Part shown: piece by piece, positions 38,601 through 46,618 of the stretch | Numbering within the stretch: the first letter of the stretch is position 1 | Layout: every line of letters starts with the position of its first letter | From: Sepioteuthis lessoniana | Lineage: Eukaryota; Mollusca; Cephalopoda; Myopsida; Loliginidae | Assembly (NCBI GenBank): GCA_963585895.1 | Contig: CAUZXS010004362.1 | Coordinates: forward strand, 28,501 to 92,500 | Direction of reading: 5' to 3' | Length of the DNA: 64,000 nt | Translations under genes and position numbers: made by a program | Notes under the pieces: generated by a model | What the model was told of the DNA's origin: nothing | Seen by the model: only the letters and a program-made list of their open reading frames with translations | Database searches by the model: none

Positions 38601-41600
38601 GAGAAGAAACAAGACTCAGCATTTCTTATTGCAATTTTATATTTTTTTTTTTTATTATTCTTATATTCATCATTTTTACTACATCAATAGAATGTGAAAT
38701 TCTATTTTTGATCTTTGTTTTTTACTATATGTGACAGAACATGTCAGTAATTTTTTTTAGAGAAATCAGTTTTTGTTCTGTTATACATTGAAAATAAAAG
38801 GTTAACTGATTTCACTTTTTAATTTTAATTTTTATCTTCAGGTTGATGTCATAGAATCTCTCCACAAAATACTCATCGATAAAATTGAAGCCATCCAAGA
38901 TTTTGAAGCTGCAAAACTGGTTCATGATAAATTCCTCACAGATCTTCTTGATCTAAGTTTGTTTCGTAAACTTACAGTACGTATCTTTTGTATCCAGACA
39001 GAGAAAAACGTTCAAATTTTGATCCCTTATTTATTTTTAAAGTTTTCCTTTCACTTAATCTGGAATTCTGGTTAATGTGCAGATCACCAACACCCTAAAA
39101 AATGCTTATTTTTATTGCCCTTTTTTTAAAGTTTGTTTTGTATAATACTGGCTTATCAGTCCCATGTTCTGAAGGATTATTTTATTGCAGTTCATCTTAA
39201 ACTTCTATTTTCTCAGCCTTCGATTCTCATTGACAGAGCATTTGGTATGGTAATTTTTTTCGAAGCTCAATCTTTATAGTAAAACAATGTCAACATACTG
39301 ATAGGAAAACATGAAGTGCTATTGATAGGTTATCAACTATATGGCAATCTGATCTCTCTGATAAAATAGAACAGGAATTCTTCCAAGCTGTACTACCTTA
39401 GGTTTGCGCCTCTCTGACTTTATCAAAATGTCTGGAGAAAAAGCTAGATGACATACCATAAAACCAAACCAAACCAAACCAATTAAAATCTAGCCTAATA
39501 TAATAAAACAAACCAAAATTCACCCTAAATCCTAAAACATGCACAAAAAACAAAATCAGTTTAACCCTTCTGGCATTAAATGACCCACAGAGGTTGATAT
39601 GCCATTAAACAAAACTCAAACTCAAACCCAGGTAAGATGAGCAAGACATGGTGGGGAGCACTGCTAAAAAAGTTAAAACAAACTCATTGGCAATTTTCTT
39701 TTATGGACTCCTACACATAGACACACCAGTGTTGGCTGACCAGCAAAAATTTATATTCATCAGCTCTGTGTAAACTGGCCAAGAACAATGACTGATAGTG
39801 ACATGAGAGAGAGAGAGAGAGAGAATTAAGGGAATCTGGACTGTTGCTGTGACTTGACCATGACAAAATAAAAGAATGGTCTTATTTGAAAATGTTGTGA
39901 TAGCATTTTTTCTTGTTTATTTTGCCCATCTACAAATACCATTGTTTAATATGCAAGTGACATTTACAGGTTGGTAGTGTAAATGCAGAGGCACAAAATC
40001 CATTCATTAAGTTACAGACTTTCCATTTTTGCAGTTGATTTACATAAGCAAAATATTAAAAAAATAAAGAAATACAGAGTTGGCTCAAATCTTTAAACTT
40101 GAAATTAGGCCAGACGTTTACGATTACATAAGAAAGCATACATTGTCCTTTCTGTGTGTGGGGGGTATCATTTTCTGGCATTTTTATTTTTGCTAGTCCC
40201 TTTTTCAGTGTTCACAACTATTATATTTACTTTAGGACTAGAAAGTTGATGAATCAGAATATTTAGCCACCTTGTTGGCTGGGGCTGTAGAATACACTGA
40301 CTGCGCAAGGGTAAGACCATTCCCCTCCCAACAAGGCCATCTGTTGGCTGTTGGTAGTAGACTCAGCGACCGAGTGGTCAAGTGATTTGCAACACTCCAC
40401 TTTAGTCTTTACTGGGCTAGATGGGTGGTTGATCAATCGGCTAGTCATGTCAAGTCCTGGCACCTATATGTTTGTTCCGACTGTATTCTTCAAACTGCAC
40501 TTGTGGCAAACAACTAACCTTTTTTCTCTGCAGAGGTTTTTGAATTTGTCTCAATGAGCTTTGTTCAATTTCCAGCAGTATATATTTTCACTATTGTATT
40601 AGATGTTTGCCTAGAGAATAAGGAAATAGTCATTTCCATAAATATCATCTTTTATATCCCAAGAGAAGTCCATATATACTGTTGGATCATATATAGTCAT
40701 GCTGTACTGTGTCTATTGAAGTCACCCAGCAGAATAAACAGCTTGGGTAGTTGCATTATTGGACTTTGGTCTTCTCAGACTATCTGCATGTCTCTCCGTC
40801 TCTGTTCTCCATTCTCCCTATTTCTTCTGTTCTGCTCTTCCCAGAGCTAAGCCTGTATATAGTATCACTGCATTTTTTGATGATTCAATAGGTCATAAGA
40901 AACATCCATCCAAACAATAAATGTACCAAACTTTTAACAACTCAATTCAAATTTTGATAACAAAAAAAAAAACTGGTATTATTTAAATTAGATTTTGTTG
41001 AACTTTAAAAAAACATTTTATGAAACTTTATTTTTAAAAAAGTCATTGAATAATCTGTATAAACCATTAGCCACTGTAGGTTAGGGATTCATTCATCCTA
41101 TTAATAATTTTGCGATAAGCATCTAAGAGTAAGTTAACTATTAGAGAAGATTAATTGGTTTCTATCATAACATTTTAAGTCATTTATTTGCATAGAAGTT
41201 GTAATCAATTTTTGACCTTTAATTTCCAGATGTCTGTATAAAAAAAAAGATATGTTTTCTATTGAACAGTCAAAAAAGCCAAGTGTCATGACCCTACAAA
41301 AATTATACATCTCCAAACAGAAACAGTAGATTTAAAATAAAAATTGTCAGATGCAAGACTTTTTAAAAATTTTAGATGATAATTATCACCTCATATCGTC
41401 CAGGTTAAAAGTACAGAAGAGTAACCCAAAGCCAAACCTTTTTAGACTTTATTTTATCCAATTCAGGTATAAAAGCCTGGCCCATTTACCAAAACTTTTT
41501 TTATTCCTGCCCAATTGGCTTAACATTACTCCTGCCATACTTTTAACTTGGACTATAACGAATGTTAACTAAATTTTCTTATGTAATTCCGAGTTCATTT

Positions 41601-42862
41601 CTTTCTTTTGTTTCTAGAACCATCTTCTAGATGATCTGCTGTCCACTTGTTTGTCATTTTGTAATTTGATTAAGAACAGTTCATCTGGTGAATTGAATCC
41701 ACATCAGAGAAAACTACTTGCATCCATCAGAAAGGTAACCTGTTTTACTATTTGATCCATGTCTGCTTTGGTTCAAATCAATTTTAAACTACTTTTATTG
41801 AATTGTTCTTTGGGTTGGATTTTTTTAAAGCTTTCTCAAATTATTAAAATGGATAGAATGTAAGAAATTGGAACTGAAAACAAAAGTTTTTAACTTTCAC
41901 TATTAATGCACTTTTTGTGCAAATAACTTTGTAGAGAAAATGTAAAATATTTTTCTGTAGTTTGTCTTTTAAAAACAAATTTCATGCCATTGAAAAGAGT
42001 CTAGTCATCAATTTGTTTTCTGATCTCATGTGTCCTGAGAGTAAAGGCAATTATTTCATAAGACTCTAACCAGTCCATTCAGATTGACTGCTGCAAACTA
42101 ATGTAGAAGATATCAGTGATTCTGTGTTAAGGTGTATCACCTCAAAAACAATCCCATACCTTAACTTATTTGACTGATATTCTGTTGCAGCATAATATTG
42201 TTAAGCTTCTCTTTATTGGGTAAAATACAGTAGCATTCTGAAGGCAAAAAACTGTTCTGTTGTTTGTGGTCTTTAATTGTGTGGCTATGTTTGGGGAAAT
42301 TTGCATACACTGCTACCTAATCTCACCACATCTCTTAGATCCGAGCTCATGTTTCAAATTATGACTTTGGTGTGGCCATGTTTCTTTTTTTCTGGAGATA
42401 AGCCATTTTCTCTTCTACAGTAAGAAGCAAAATGAACTGGGTTGAATATTTTATTTTCTTCAATTTCTAATCCAACGCTTTTACCACTTAACCATCACTC
42501 CAAGATTTTAGATATTTATATTTGATAACTCAAAAAAGTTTAGAGCTTTTATTTCAAGTTATGAAAGTCAATTTAGTCTTGCTACTCTAGAGTTGTCTGC
42601 TTCATTTCTAGGATGTCCGAAATCAAACAGGAATGCTGTTTAGCATGTTATTGCGTTCACAAACTCATTCAAGTCAACAGAATATTGCCCAGTTAATGTT
42701 GAGGTTGGATTTTAACCGATTTGTCACTACTGCAAATGGTCGATTGGGCATGTAAGTATTAAAAAAAGCTTGTTATATTTATATTATTCATTCTTGCCTG
42801 ATTACACTTGTATTTTGTTTCGTTTAAATTTTTTTTTCTTTTTATTCTATTTCAGATGGTAA
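5466..42862 (+). CDS. TUBGCP4: Gamma-tubulin complex component 4, 3' part of the gene (spliced, seven exons in window)
   Basis: GCP4 is one of the core proteins of the gamma-tubulin ring complex, which nucleates microtubules at centrosomes and spindle poles. Its C-terminal GRIP2 half binds gamma-tubulin. The coding parts are 5466-5561, 10877-10988, 14617-14794, 38842-38976, 41618-41734, 42612-42751 and 42856-42862, with GT-AG splice sites and matching phases throughout (1, 2, 0, 0, 0, 2). The joined product is about 260 residues. It contains recognisable GCP4 signatures: GLSYKVVWPLHMFFTPAVLE, WQLRTHLAFLIDNLQYYLQ, DFEAAKLVHDKFLTDLL and LRLDFNRFVTT near the end. Human GCP4 is 667 residues, so the N-terminal ~400 codons lie upstream of this window. 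Intron 14795-38841 is 24 kb, almost wholly minisatellite. Identification is by recall of the family, not by search. Confidence 0.92.
5562..7900 (+). other. TUBGCP4 intron sequence, no gene seen
   Basis: AT-rich, T-biased intron. It contains a (GA)n run at 6248-6278 and a TGATTGG / CCAATCA inverted pair around 6728-6771, but no conserved ORF. Short open frames here lack any domain or codon signal. Confidence 0.6.
6248..6278 (+). repeat. (GA)n microsatellite
   Basis: About 15 uninterrupted GA dinucleotides inside a TUBGCP4 intron. It generates an apparent Arg/Glu open frame that is not a gene. Confidence 0.95.
7914..9752 (+). mobile_element. RTE-type LINE (CFDP2-like/BovB-like), 5'-truncated copy with intact 3' end
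   Basis: The copy starts within the linker between endonuclease and RT (ESPECIALLY clear from NPTNTNALKLKKAQNELANI at about 7935) and runs to the ORF end at 9742, followed by the trinucleotide tail CATGATGATGATGAATT typical of RTE elements. It is colinear with the minus-strand copy at 60137-62461 and the plus-strand copy from 63206. 5' truncation with a complete 3' end is the usual result of incomplete reverse transcription. It lies in a TUBGCP4 intron in the same orientation as the gene. Confidence 0.88.
7935..9742 (+). pseudogene. RTE LINE reverse transcriptase, frameshifted
   Basis: Three frame segments together make one RT. 8059-8619 holds the linker and the motifs RKAAGLDEIPSEVWK and KNYRGIILTS, then runs out of frame at 8600-8610, where the FRRNRSTT motif is lost to a small deletion. 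8616-9032 carries LFVDFTKAFDSIHRGK and VLQGDSLAPYLF. A second indel near 8998 throws the catalytic box YADD (9017-9028) into another frame. 9335-9742 is the C-terminal region (FFQAVVVSILLYGCTTWTL, HCWRSKDEHISDTLLWTP) ending SGATS-like at the true terminus. TGA codons at about 9241 and 9287 interrupt the middle. The copy cannot encode an active enzyme. Confidence 0.85.
9984..10258 (+). repeat. Dispersed repeat 'family B', copy 1
   Basis: Shares a long, diverged match with 12508-12772: TGTATTTACCCAACT, GGAT.TGACACAA..TCA, TTCTAGACTGGTTGCCT, ATTTA.CCATAG.T.GGG, CTTGT.C.GGATTT and a common end GATT..ATTTCCTA. Neither copy has an ORF or recognisable terminal repeats. It is an old interspersed element of unknown class. 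Confidence 0.7.
10366..10610 (+). repeat. tRNA-derived SINE-like element
   Basis: The head has an A-box-like segment (GAGTAGAGTGTTTGCC) and a perfect B-box core GGTTCAATCCC within 10408-10419, at normal spacing for an internal pol III promoter. It is followed by a tRNA-unrelated body ending around TTCGGGTTACCCTCGACTAC. It lacks the conserved folding of a functional tRNA, so I call it SINE-derived and not a tRNA gene. Family unknown. Confidence 0.65.
10877..10988 (+). CDS. TUBGCP4: TUBGCP4 exon
   Basis: Acceptor TTCTCCAG (ending 10876) and donor GTAAGT at 10989. The exon reads DPSSEDNVFSGTILNC then LGLSYKVVWPLHMFFTPAVL and ends two bases into the lysine codon of EKY. The second half is among the most conserved stretches of GCP4. 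The first half corresponds to a variable loop that is longer in vertebrates. Confidence 0.93.
11049..11290 (+). repeat. tRNA-derived SINE with LINE-like 3' tail, copy A1
   Basis: Head: GTGTAGTGGTTAACATACTGG (A-box region, 11063 on) and GAGTTCAAACTCC (B box, 11104-11116). Body: a T/C-rich linker. Tail: GGCATTAAATAACTCATGAA, GTTGATGTGCCATTAAAC at 11241-11280. The tail is nearly the same as the 3' UTR of the I-type LINE at 3859-3915, which implies that this SINE borrows that LINE's reverse transcriptase. Confidence 0.8.
11613..11684 (+). repeat. (TA)n(CA)n compound microsatellite
   Basis: About 23 TA units followed by about 8 CA units, a TATA interruption and more CA, within a TUBGCP4 intron. 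Confidence 0.95.
11760..12010 (+). repeat. Family D element split by a nested SINE
   Basis: 11795-11854 (GGAATACTCCTTCATTG, CC.GGTCCACTTT) and 11944-12000 (ATTCATGGGTCAAATAGA) match consecutive parts of the plus-strand family D copy at 13000-13085 (GAGTACCCCTTCATTGC, CTGGTCCACTCT, CTATGGGTCAAATGGA). The matching halves are separated by the SINE copy at 11855-11943, so the SINE inserted into an older element. Outer limits are approximate. Confidence 0.6.
11855..11943 (+). repeat. tRNA-derived SINE copy A2, internally deleted, nested
   Basis: Repeats the head of copy A1 (CATGATGTAGTGGCTTACAT, ACTGGACTGTAACATTGTAG) with a perfect B box GGGTTCAAACTCC at 11904-11916. It then jumps straight to the tail end CTATTAAACAAAGAAACC. 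The body between B box and tail is missing, unlike A1. It sits inside a family D element. Confidence 0.7.
12508..12772 (+). repeat. Dispersed repeat 'family B', copy 2
   Basis: Diverged second copy of the element at 9984-10258, in the same orientation, starting at TGTATTTACCCAACT and ending at ATTCTATTTCCTATGACAAT. No ORF or terminal inverted repeats were seen. Confidence 0.7.
12866..13315 (+). repeat. Family D element, most complete copy: head, tandem segment, LINE-like tail
   Basis: The head (CAGTTGCCTGGGGCTGCAGA, ATACACCGATTGCATCTCTG) resembles those at 13760 and 40270. The middle, about 13096-13235, is the reverse complement of the tandem motif seen at 4640-5007 (TATTTGAAATAGAACTGTTT repeated). 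The end, 13249-13297, is ATTAAATAACCAACAATGGT then TGATGTGCCATAAAACCC, the LINE-like tail. This gives a composite non-autonomous retroelement with a variable-number tandem region, loosely similar in plan to other composite retroelements. The plan is inference; the sequence matches are direct. Confidence 0.7.
13743..14048 (+). repeat. Family D-head element, copy without tandem region or tail
   Basis: Matches 40262-40520 along most of its length: CACCCTGTCAGCTGGGACTG, GGTCATCTGTTGGCTGT, GAGTGGTCAAGTGA, ACTGGGCTAGA, TGATCAATCGACTGGTCA, ATCTATATGTTTAGT and TTGCACCTGTGTCAAACAA. It has higher G+C than its surroundings. The sequence from 14049 to about 14300 is also G+C-richer and may belong to the same or another repeat, but I see no second copy of it. 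Confidence 0.65.
14346..14367 (+). repeat. poly(A) tract
   Basis: Twenty-two adenines followed by CCCCG. It could be the tail of a decayed retroelement ending here, but no element body is recognisable upstream. Confidence 0.8.
14617..14794 (+). CDS. TUBGCP4: TUBGCP4 exon
   Basis: Acceptor CTTCCCAG (ending 14616) and donor GTGAGT at 14795. The first base completes the lysine of EKY. The exon continues ERVFRFLLRVHYVQLELQEC, WLIQMQGKEF, then WQLRTHLAFLIDNLQYYLQ. This is the GRIP2 core helix pair and the clearest GCP4 match in the window. The following intron is the 24 kb one that carries the minisatellite. Confidence 0.95.
15430..15720 (+). repeat. Probable SINE-like element with LINE-like tail
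   Basis: Ends at 15663-15715 with AGCATTAAATAACCCAACA, AAAGTTGGCATGGCATAAAA, the same tail type as the other SINE-like repeats. The upstream part has short repeated TTACTTGAAA / TACTTGAAAC motifs. The left boundary is uncertain and no A/B boxes were identified. Confidence 0.45.
16689..16694 (-). terminator. Candidate poly(A) signal for the 132-aa ORF
   Basis: AATAAA on the minus strand, about 225 bases downstream of the stop of the small secreted ORF. Such hexamers are frequent by chance in AT-rich DNA, so this is only permissive evidence. Confidence 0.25.
16918..17316 (-). CDS. Candidate small secreted protein (132 aa), unrecognised
   Basis: Not a family I recognise. The ORF starts with a credible signal peptide (MKVLLLLLWMTILCMP), followed by a polar mature chain. 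That chain holds two N-glycosylation-type sites (DNTTS, RNYT), a run of His/Arg/Ser/Pro-rich sequence, the cysteine pair in VACFNRRNCPYHH, and a last cysteine near the end (TPCNL). Its G+C is visibly above the surrounding intron, and CpG dinucleotides are retained. A TATA-like TTTTATAT (plus-strand 17350-17357) lies about 35 bases upstream of the ATG, exactly where the minisatellite begins. An AATAAA on this strand lies at 16689-16694, about 225 bases past the stop. It is antisense inside a TUBGCP4 intron. It could equally be a chance ORF in a G+C-richer repeat; expression is unknown. Confidence 0.45.
   Translation of the reverse strand: MKVLLLLLWMTILCMPNNTLIEVYKWDNTTSHDTAYYAHGPQQSSHINRRMEPKQPPRSNNRPTHSRQSSSSKHGRDYYQMHRMHNRNTESTMYRNYTRGVACFNRRNCPYHHPPPTQAHVTATDEDTPCNL
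20451..23653 (+). repeat. Higher-order duplication inside the minisatellite, offset 1,583/1,559 bp
   Basis: The order of unit variants from 20451 repeats from 22034. Both blocks contain the same rare units in the same order, including a TAA-bearing unit (ending 21524 and 23083), an AAAAAAG unit and a CCA unit. The second block lacks one 24-bp unit, so the offset changes from 1,583 to 1,559 bp partway. A related block at the array start (stop at 18405) lies a further 3,119 bp away. Confidence 0.85.
26592..29398 (+). repeat. Higher-order block, near-identical to 30669-33475
   Basis: The unit order over 2.8 kb is the same as in 30669-33475, at an offset of 4,077 bp (170 units minus three single-base deletions). 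At the level of the translated octapeptides I find only three changed units: two near the start, and one Ile to Phe (AATT to ATTT) near 33260. Past 29398 the copies diverge by a 96-bp (four-unit) deletion in the second. Either a recent segmental duplication or an assembly artefact. Confidence 0.85.
30669..33475 (+). repeat. Higher-order block, partner of 26592-29398
   Basis: Second copy of the 2.8 kb block. Its first part (30310-31200) is in turn duplicated at 35154-36050 with an offset of 4,844 bp, so the block takes part in two separate duplications. Confidence 0.85.
35154..36136 (+). repeat. Higher-order block derived from 30310-31916 with a clean 26-unit deletion
   Basis: Runs parallel to 30310 onward at a 4,844-bp offset, including the rare AATTAACCG, GAAACAAAAT and GACTAAAT units. 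It then jumps from the equivalent of about 31190 to 31815, removing 624 bp, exactly 26 units, and ends at the same TAA-bearing unit. Confidence 0.8.
38842..38976 (+). CDS. TUBGCP4: TUBGCP4 exon
   Basis: First exon after the minisatellite intron, only 331 bases past the array end. Acceptor TATCTTCAG (ending 38841) and donor GTACGT at 38977. It is 45 in-frame codons reading VDVIESLHKILIDKIEAI, QDFEAAKLVHDKFLTDLLDL, SLFRKLT, which matches the GCP4 segment that follows NLQYYLQ. Confidence 0.94.
39451..39630 (+). mobile_element. I-type LINE-derived 3' end inserted in the RTE fragment
   Basis: Begins ACATACCATAAAACCAAACC (a SINE/LINE-type tail) and ends with CTGGCATTAAATGACCCACA, GAGGTTGATATGCCATTAAA, CAAAACTCAAACTCAAAC, nearly the same as the I-type LINE end at 3859-3918. 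The middle (CACCCTAAATCCTAAAACAT) resembles the ORF1-ORF2 spacer at 740-765, hinting at an internally deleted derivative. That last point is weak. Confidence 0.65.
39800..39824 (+). repeat. (GA)n microsatellite in RTE 3' region
   Basis: Short GAGAGA run in the RTE fragment. A similar run occurs at the corresponding place in the fragment near 4240. Confidence 0.8.
40262..40520 (+). repeat. Family D-head element, second full-head copy
   Basis: Matches 13743-14048 over most of its length (CACCTTGTTGGCTGGGGCTG, GCCATCTGTTGGCTGTTGG, GAGTGGTCAAGTGATTTGCA, ACTGGGCTAGATGGGTGG, TTGATCAATCGGCTAGTCA, CCTATATGTTTGTTCCGA). No ORF that extends through it is convincing. Confidence 0.65.
41398..41553. mobile_element. 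Foldback MITE, copy 1 (156 bp)
   Basis: The terminal inverted repeats GTCCAGGTTAAAAGT and ACTTTTAACTTGGAC extend inward (AGTAACCCAAAG.CAAACC; GCTTAACATTACTCC). The internal segment GGCCCATTTACCAAAACTTT is shared with the copy at 54444-54628. There is no coding capacity. Target duplications are unclear; a TA or AT dinucleotide is possible. Confidence 0.75.
41618..41734 (+). CDS. TUBGCP4: TUBGCP4 exon
   Basis: Acceptor TTGTTTCTAG (ending 41617) and donor GTAACC at 41735. It is 39 complete codons reading NHLLDDLLSTCLSFCNLIKN, SSSGELNPHQRKLLASIRK. This matches the GCP4 region with the CHSFCSLV-type helix and the basic stretch after it. Confidence 0.92.
42612..42751 (+). CDS. TUBGCP4: TUBGCP4 exon (penultimate)
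   Basis: Acceptor CATTTCTAG (ending 42611) and donor GTAAGT at 42752. Reads DVRNQTGMLFSMLLRSQT, HSSQQNIAQLMLRLDFNRF, VTTANGRLG and two bases of the next codon. LRLDFNRF corresponds to the conserved LRLDYNKY near the C-terminus of GCP4. Confidence 0.94.
42856..42862 (+). CDS. TUBGCP4: TUBGCP4 terminal coding exon
   Basis: After the acceptor CTATTTCAG the sequence A-TGG-TAA completes the split codon and gives Ile-Trp-stop. The chosen splice is supported by a consensus donor and a pyrimidine-rich acceptor. Reading through the donor would instead give Met-stop-like endings (ATG TAA), which cannot be excluded without a transcript. Confidence 0.75.
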
Positions 42863-45800
42863 ACATTCATTCAAGACTGAGGAGGAAGGGTGGTGTCTGT
42901 TCTTTCCACTTTCATTTGTATTTATAAAAGTTGAAATTCTTCTAATATTTTGTCTTTTGCTTTATATTTTATTTTAAATACATTCATGAATCCTTTTGCC
43001 TTTAACTTGATTAGTTTATACTGAAAATTAAAACATAATACAACTTCGTAATAACAAAAAAGACAAGATTTGTGAATTGGTAGCACACCAGTTTTATTGT
43101 TCAATGACGAGGAAGCTGTGAGATAATTTGGTCTCATGAGCCAGTTTTATTATTATTATTATTATTTTTTTTTTTTTTGTGCAGCAGTAAACCAATGGTC
43201 TGACACAGCCATATTCTTTACAGCTATCACAGTGAATGCATTGGTATCAATTAGGAACACGCAAAGACAACACTGAAGTGGTGGAGGTTTCTTTCAAAGC
43301 ACCAGTTCTAGGACATGGCTGAATTCCTCTTGGTTTAGAAACAGAAAATTGAATAATAAATAAAATTAAAAAAAAGAAACCAAAGATTAAAAACTGGACC
43401 ATTGCTTTTCCTGCCCAATTTAAATAATGTTTCTTATGACTGTTGATAAAGTGTGGAAGAAAATTGGACTCTGCCATCTTGAATATAGAGATTCTACTCA
43501 AACAAAAATGTCACTGATAATTTGCCAAGACCAGGATCCATTAGACAGTCTATTTTCCAGAAATAATAGTGCAAGAATTCTTTTCATTTCACTTTCTTTC
43601 AGTGTGTTTATAGTATATAGAGGTTTTAGAAAAGCTAACTTCCAAGTTGATCCCAGCCTTGAGCAATTAGGCTTTTTTTAAGCAAAGTGAGGTAGCTTAG
43701 TTGTAATTCTATATTCAGATTCTCTAACTACCAATTTTAACACCGCCAAAAAAAATATAAAAGCTTAAATTTTCTGCTGCTAATTTCAGAAGTATAGAAT
43801 AGAAAACTCATGCAAATGGTAGCAGATGCATACATTCCATGAGAATGATTCTTTCAGCAGCTACACACACACATCTTTCAACAAAAGAAAACTGTCTATT
43901 AACAAATGAATATTAACATTCTTCCCTTTTCTATAAACAATAATTTAATAAAAAAATGTTTAAAGCTGAATAACCTTCTGTAAACTATTGTAATCCCTGC
44001 CTAGACAAAATAATTTAATATAGCAACAGAAAAAAAAGTTATACAGCTTTTCTAATAAAATGGATCCAGTAAACACAAGTAAATTTATTGTATCACTTTC
44101 GTTTACCTGCACAATGTATATAAACCCATTCAGCCCTAAAGTCTGGGATCATCAAGTGCAACTTGAATAAAGTGGAACACACAGTCAAGTAAGTTTGGAA
44201 AGAGGAATTTGCAGACTCAGAACAAAAATAGATACACCCAAATCTTATGGCAAGAAATTTTGTTGAAATATTAAAAAGAAAACAGAATGAAATGATTTAC
44301 ACAATACAAGAGAAAAAAAAGGAAAGAGTGTGAAAATATTTGTAGCTTAGAATAGAAAAAGAATTTACAAAAGACAATCTTAATAACTTTTGTATTTACT
44401 GGCCCCAAAGATAATCAAAGAATATTTTGCTAGCATTTCTCCCCATAGAAATTACAGCAGATTAAGATTAAATGAATCAAACAAAATGTGTGTGTGATCA
44501 TTAAAATTTCATATATAGCTGAGCTAAGAAAATGACTACAGCTTCTGCCAATGTAAGTGAAATAAAGATAAATGAATGAAATATAAAAGTTTTTTTTTTT
44601 CCTTTAATTTTATAAAATTGTAGAAAAGATGACAATTATCAAATGGATAGTTGAGGTAAAATTGAAATTTCTATGAGACTTGAAAAACTGAGTTAAAATA
44701 ATAAAAGACATTCAGTTTTAAACTTTGCAAGGAGGAAACAACAGCGAAACAAAATGTGCACCTAATAATTTAAAAAATACCAAAATTATTTACACGTGTC
44801 AAGATGGCATTTATAAAATGGGGCCAGTCAAGCAAACGGGGAAAAGAGAGAGACCTGAAGAAACTTCTCAAAGATCGCTTGAGAAATAAGATGACTGAAT
44901 CTTCATCATCTTTAAGCAAGACAAAGAGAAACTGCTATGGGCAATAAAAAAACACAAAGAGTGAAATTTGGAAGACAAAGCTGGTCATTTTTTTTTTTTT
45001 TTTTTTTGTTGCTTTTTCTAAAGTGCAGAAATCACTTTATGCACAAAAATAACAGCCTGCAATGATAACAAAAAGATTAGATTTTATGCAAATGGGCTTG
45101 AATCTGGCAAAAATCATACTGTGTCATACAGTTATGTGCTGAAGAGGGGAGGGGACTACTTGATTTCATTAGTGTTACATTTTTTTTTCTTTAGTTGCAG
45201 CTCAAACACGCAATGCAAAAATGATTGTCAGATGATAGGATGCTGTTTTTGTTTGCAAAAATTATCATTGCGTAGATGTGTTGCTCATAGTTGAATGAGA
45301 TCTGCCAGTTGCACTTTTACTAAGCAGAAAGAATCACCGGTATTCATGAAGTGAAAATAATATTTGCACTTGTTCAGAGACCAGATAGAAGCTTAAGAAA
45401 GATCATAGAGAATTTGAAGAAAAACCAAAAAGTTGCAGTATTGGAATTTAGAATTTTGAACTGAAAATAAAAGATAAACCTATAAGCTTTGCAAGAGAAG
45501 AATTTCATACACACACACATAAAGAAATAAAAATAATTGTTTTGTGAAAACTGTAAGCAACAAGTAAAAGGAACAAAATTAAATTTGCTACTAGCAGAAA
45601 ATTTCTTTAAAAAGGAACATGTGACAAACTGTATAAATAGCTAATTGCATTTAAAAGAGGACAACAATCTTAACGGATAAAGAAAAACGCTTTTGGTAGA
45701 AGTGAAAGAAGAGAGTAATAAGATTTCATGCAAGGGTAATATTTAGTCTCCGCATTGTCAAAAATGCTTGTGAAAATTAAATGTTTCCTCTATAACTTTA

Positions 45801-46592
45801 AATGAATAAAAATAAAAAAGATCAGTTTTTAGCATCTGCTTCTCAATCTTTCCTCTAAATATACATAATTAAAATAGTCAAATTTTGAAGTTCCATCAAC
45901 TCGTCTATTGAAGTTTTAAAAATAAGACCAACAATGGTGTAGTTTGGATTAAATAGAACAAGAAAAAGTCTTCTTGCATTTCAATTGATTTGTGTGAAGA
46001 GGCATACATACTTACACTGGACGGACAGACAAACACTATTATAGACAGTATTGCCCTATAGGTACACCATCATAAGGGTGTGCTCATGATCTACCATATT
46101 GAAAAAGGGTTTAAAATAGTTGAAAATGGATCAGTTAATTTTATAAAAAAAACAAGAACTGATCTCTTTGTAGAAAGGAAGGAGGAGGAGGAGGAAGATA
46201 AACAACTGCATGGGTAAAAAGTAAATGGCCATCAATTTGGAAATGCAAGATTATAAAAATTCAACACCAAACAACAAACACTAAATGTTTTCATTAAAGC
46301 AAAAAATCCTTATTGAAAAGAGGAGCACATTGAAGATTAACTAAAGGTCTTATTTTTATCCCTTAACAATTGAAATAACCAAAAGGTTTAATTTTAAGAC
46401 TTTGTTTTGAATATATTTTTTTAAATTTCTTTCTCAAAATAAATTTGTGGTTCATTAATTTTGTTAAAACTTTACTTCATTTATGGCATTTGAAAATATT
46501 TAAATTCTTATGACAGTGAATTGAAGCAGCAAATAAAAGGAATATTTGAAGCTGGCTTTAGTTCTAATGGTTCCTGGTCTGATCAGAATTGG

Positions 46593-46618
46593 AAAAAAAA
46601 AAAAAAAAAAAAAAAAAA
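46593..46618 (+). repeat. poly(A) tract
   Basis: Twenty-six adenines in the intergenic interval, without a recognisable retroelement body. Confidence 0.85.

Larger units (their letters stand above)
39285..39866 (+). mobile_element. RTE LINE 3' fragment, interrupted
   Basis: 39285-39450 matches the RTE segment around 9235-9400 (GCTATTGATAGG.TATCA, CTGATAAAATA, TTCTTCCAAGC, GGAGAAAAAGCTAGATG). 39631-39866 matches the element's last part (AGA.GAGCAAGACATG, CTCATTGGCAA, CTATGGACTCC-like, CATCAGCTCTGTGT). The halves are separated by another retroelement tail at 39451-39630, and about 130 bp of RTE sequence is missing at the junction. Decayed and non-coding. Confidence 0.75.
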
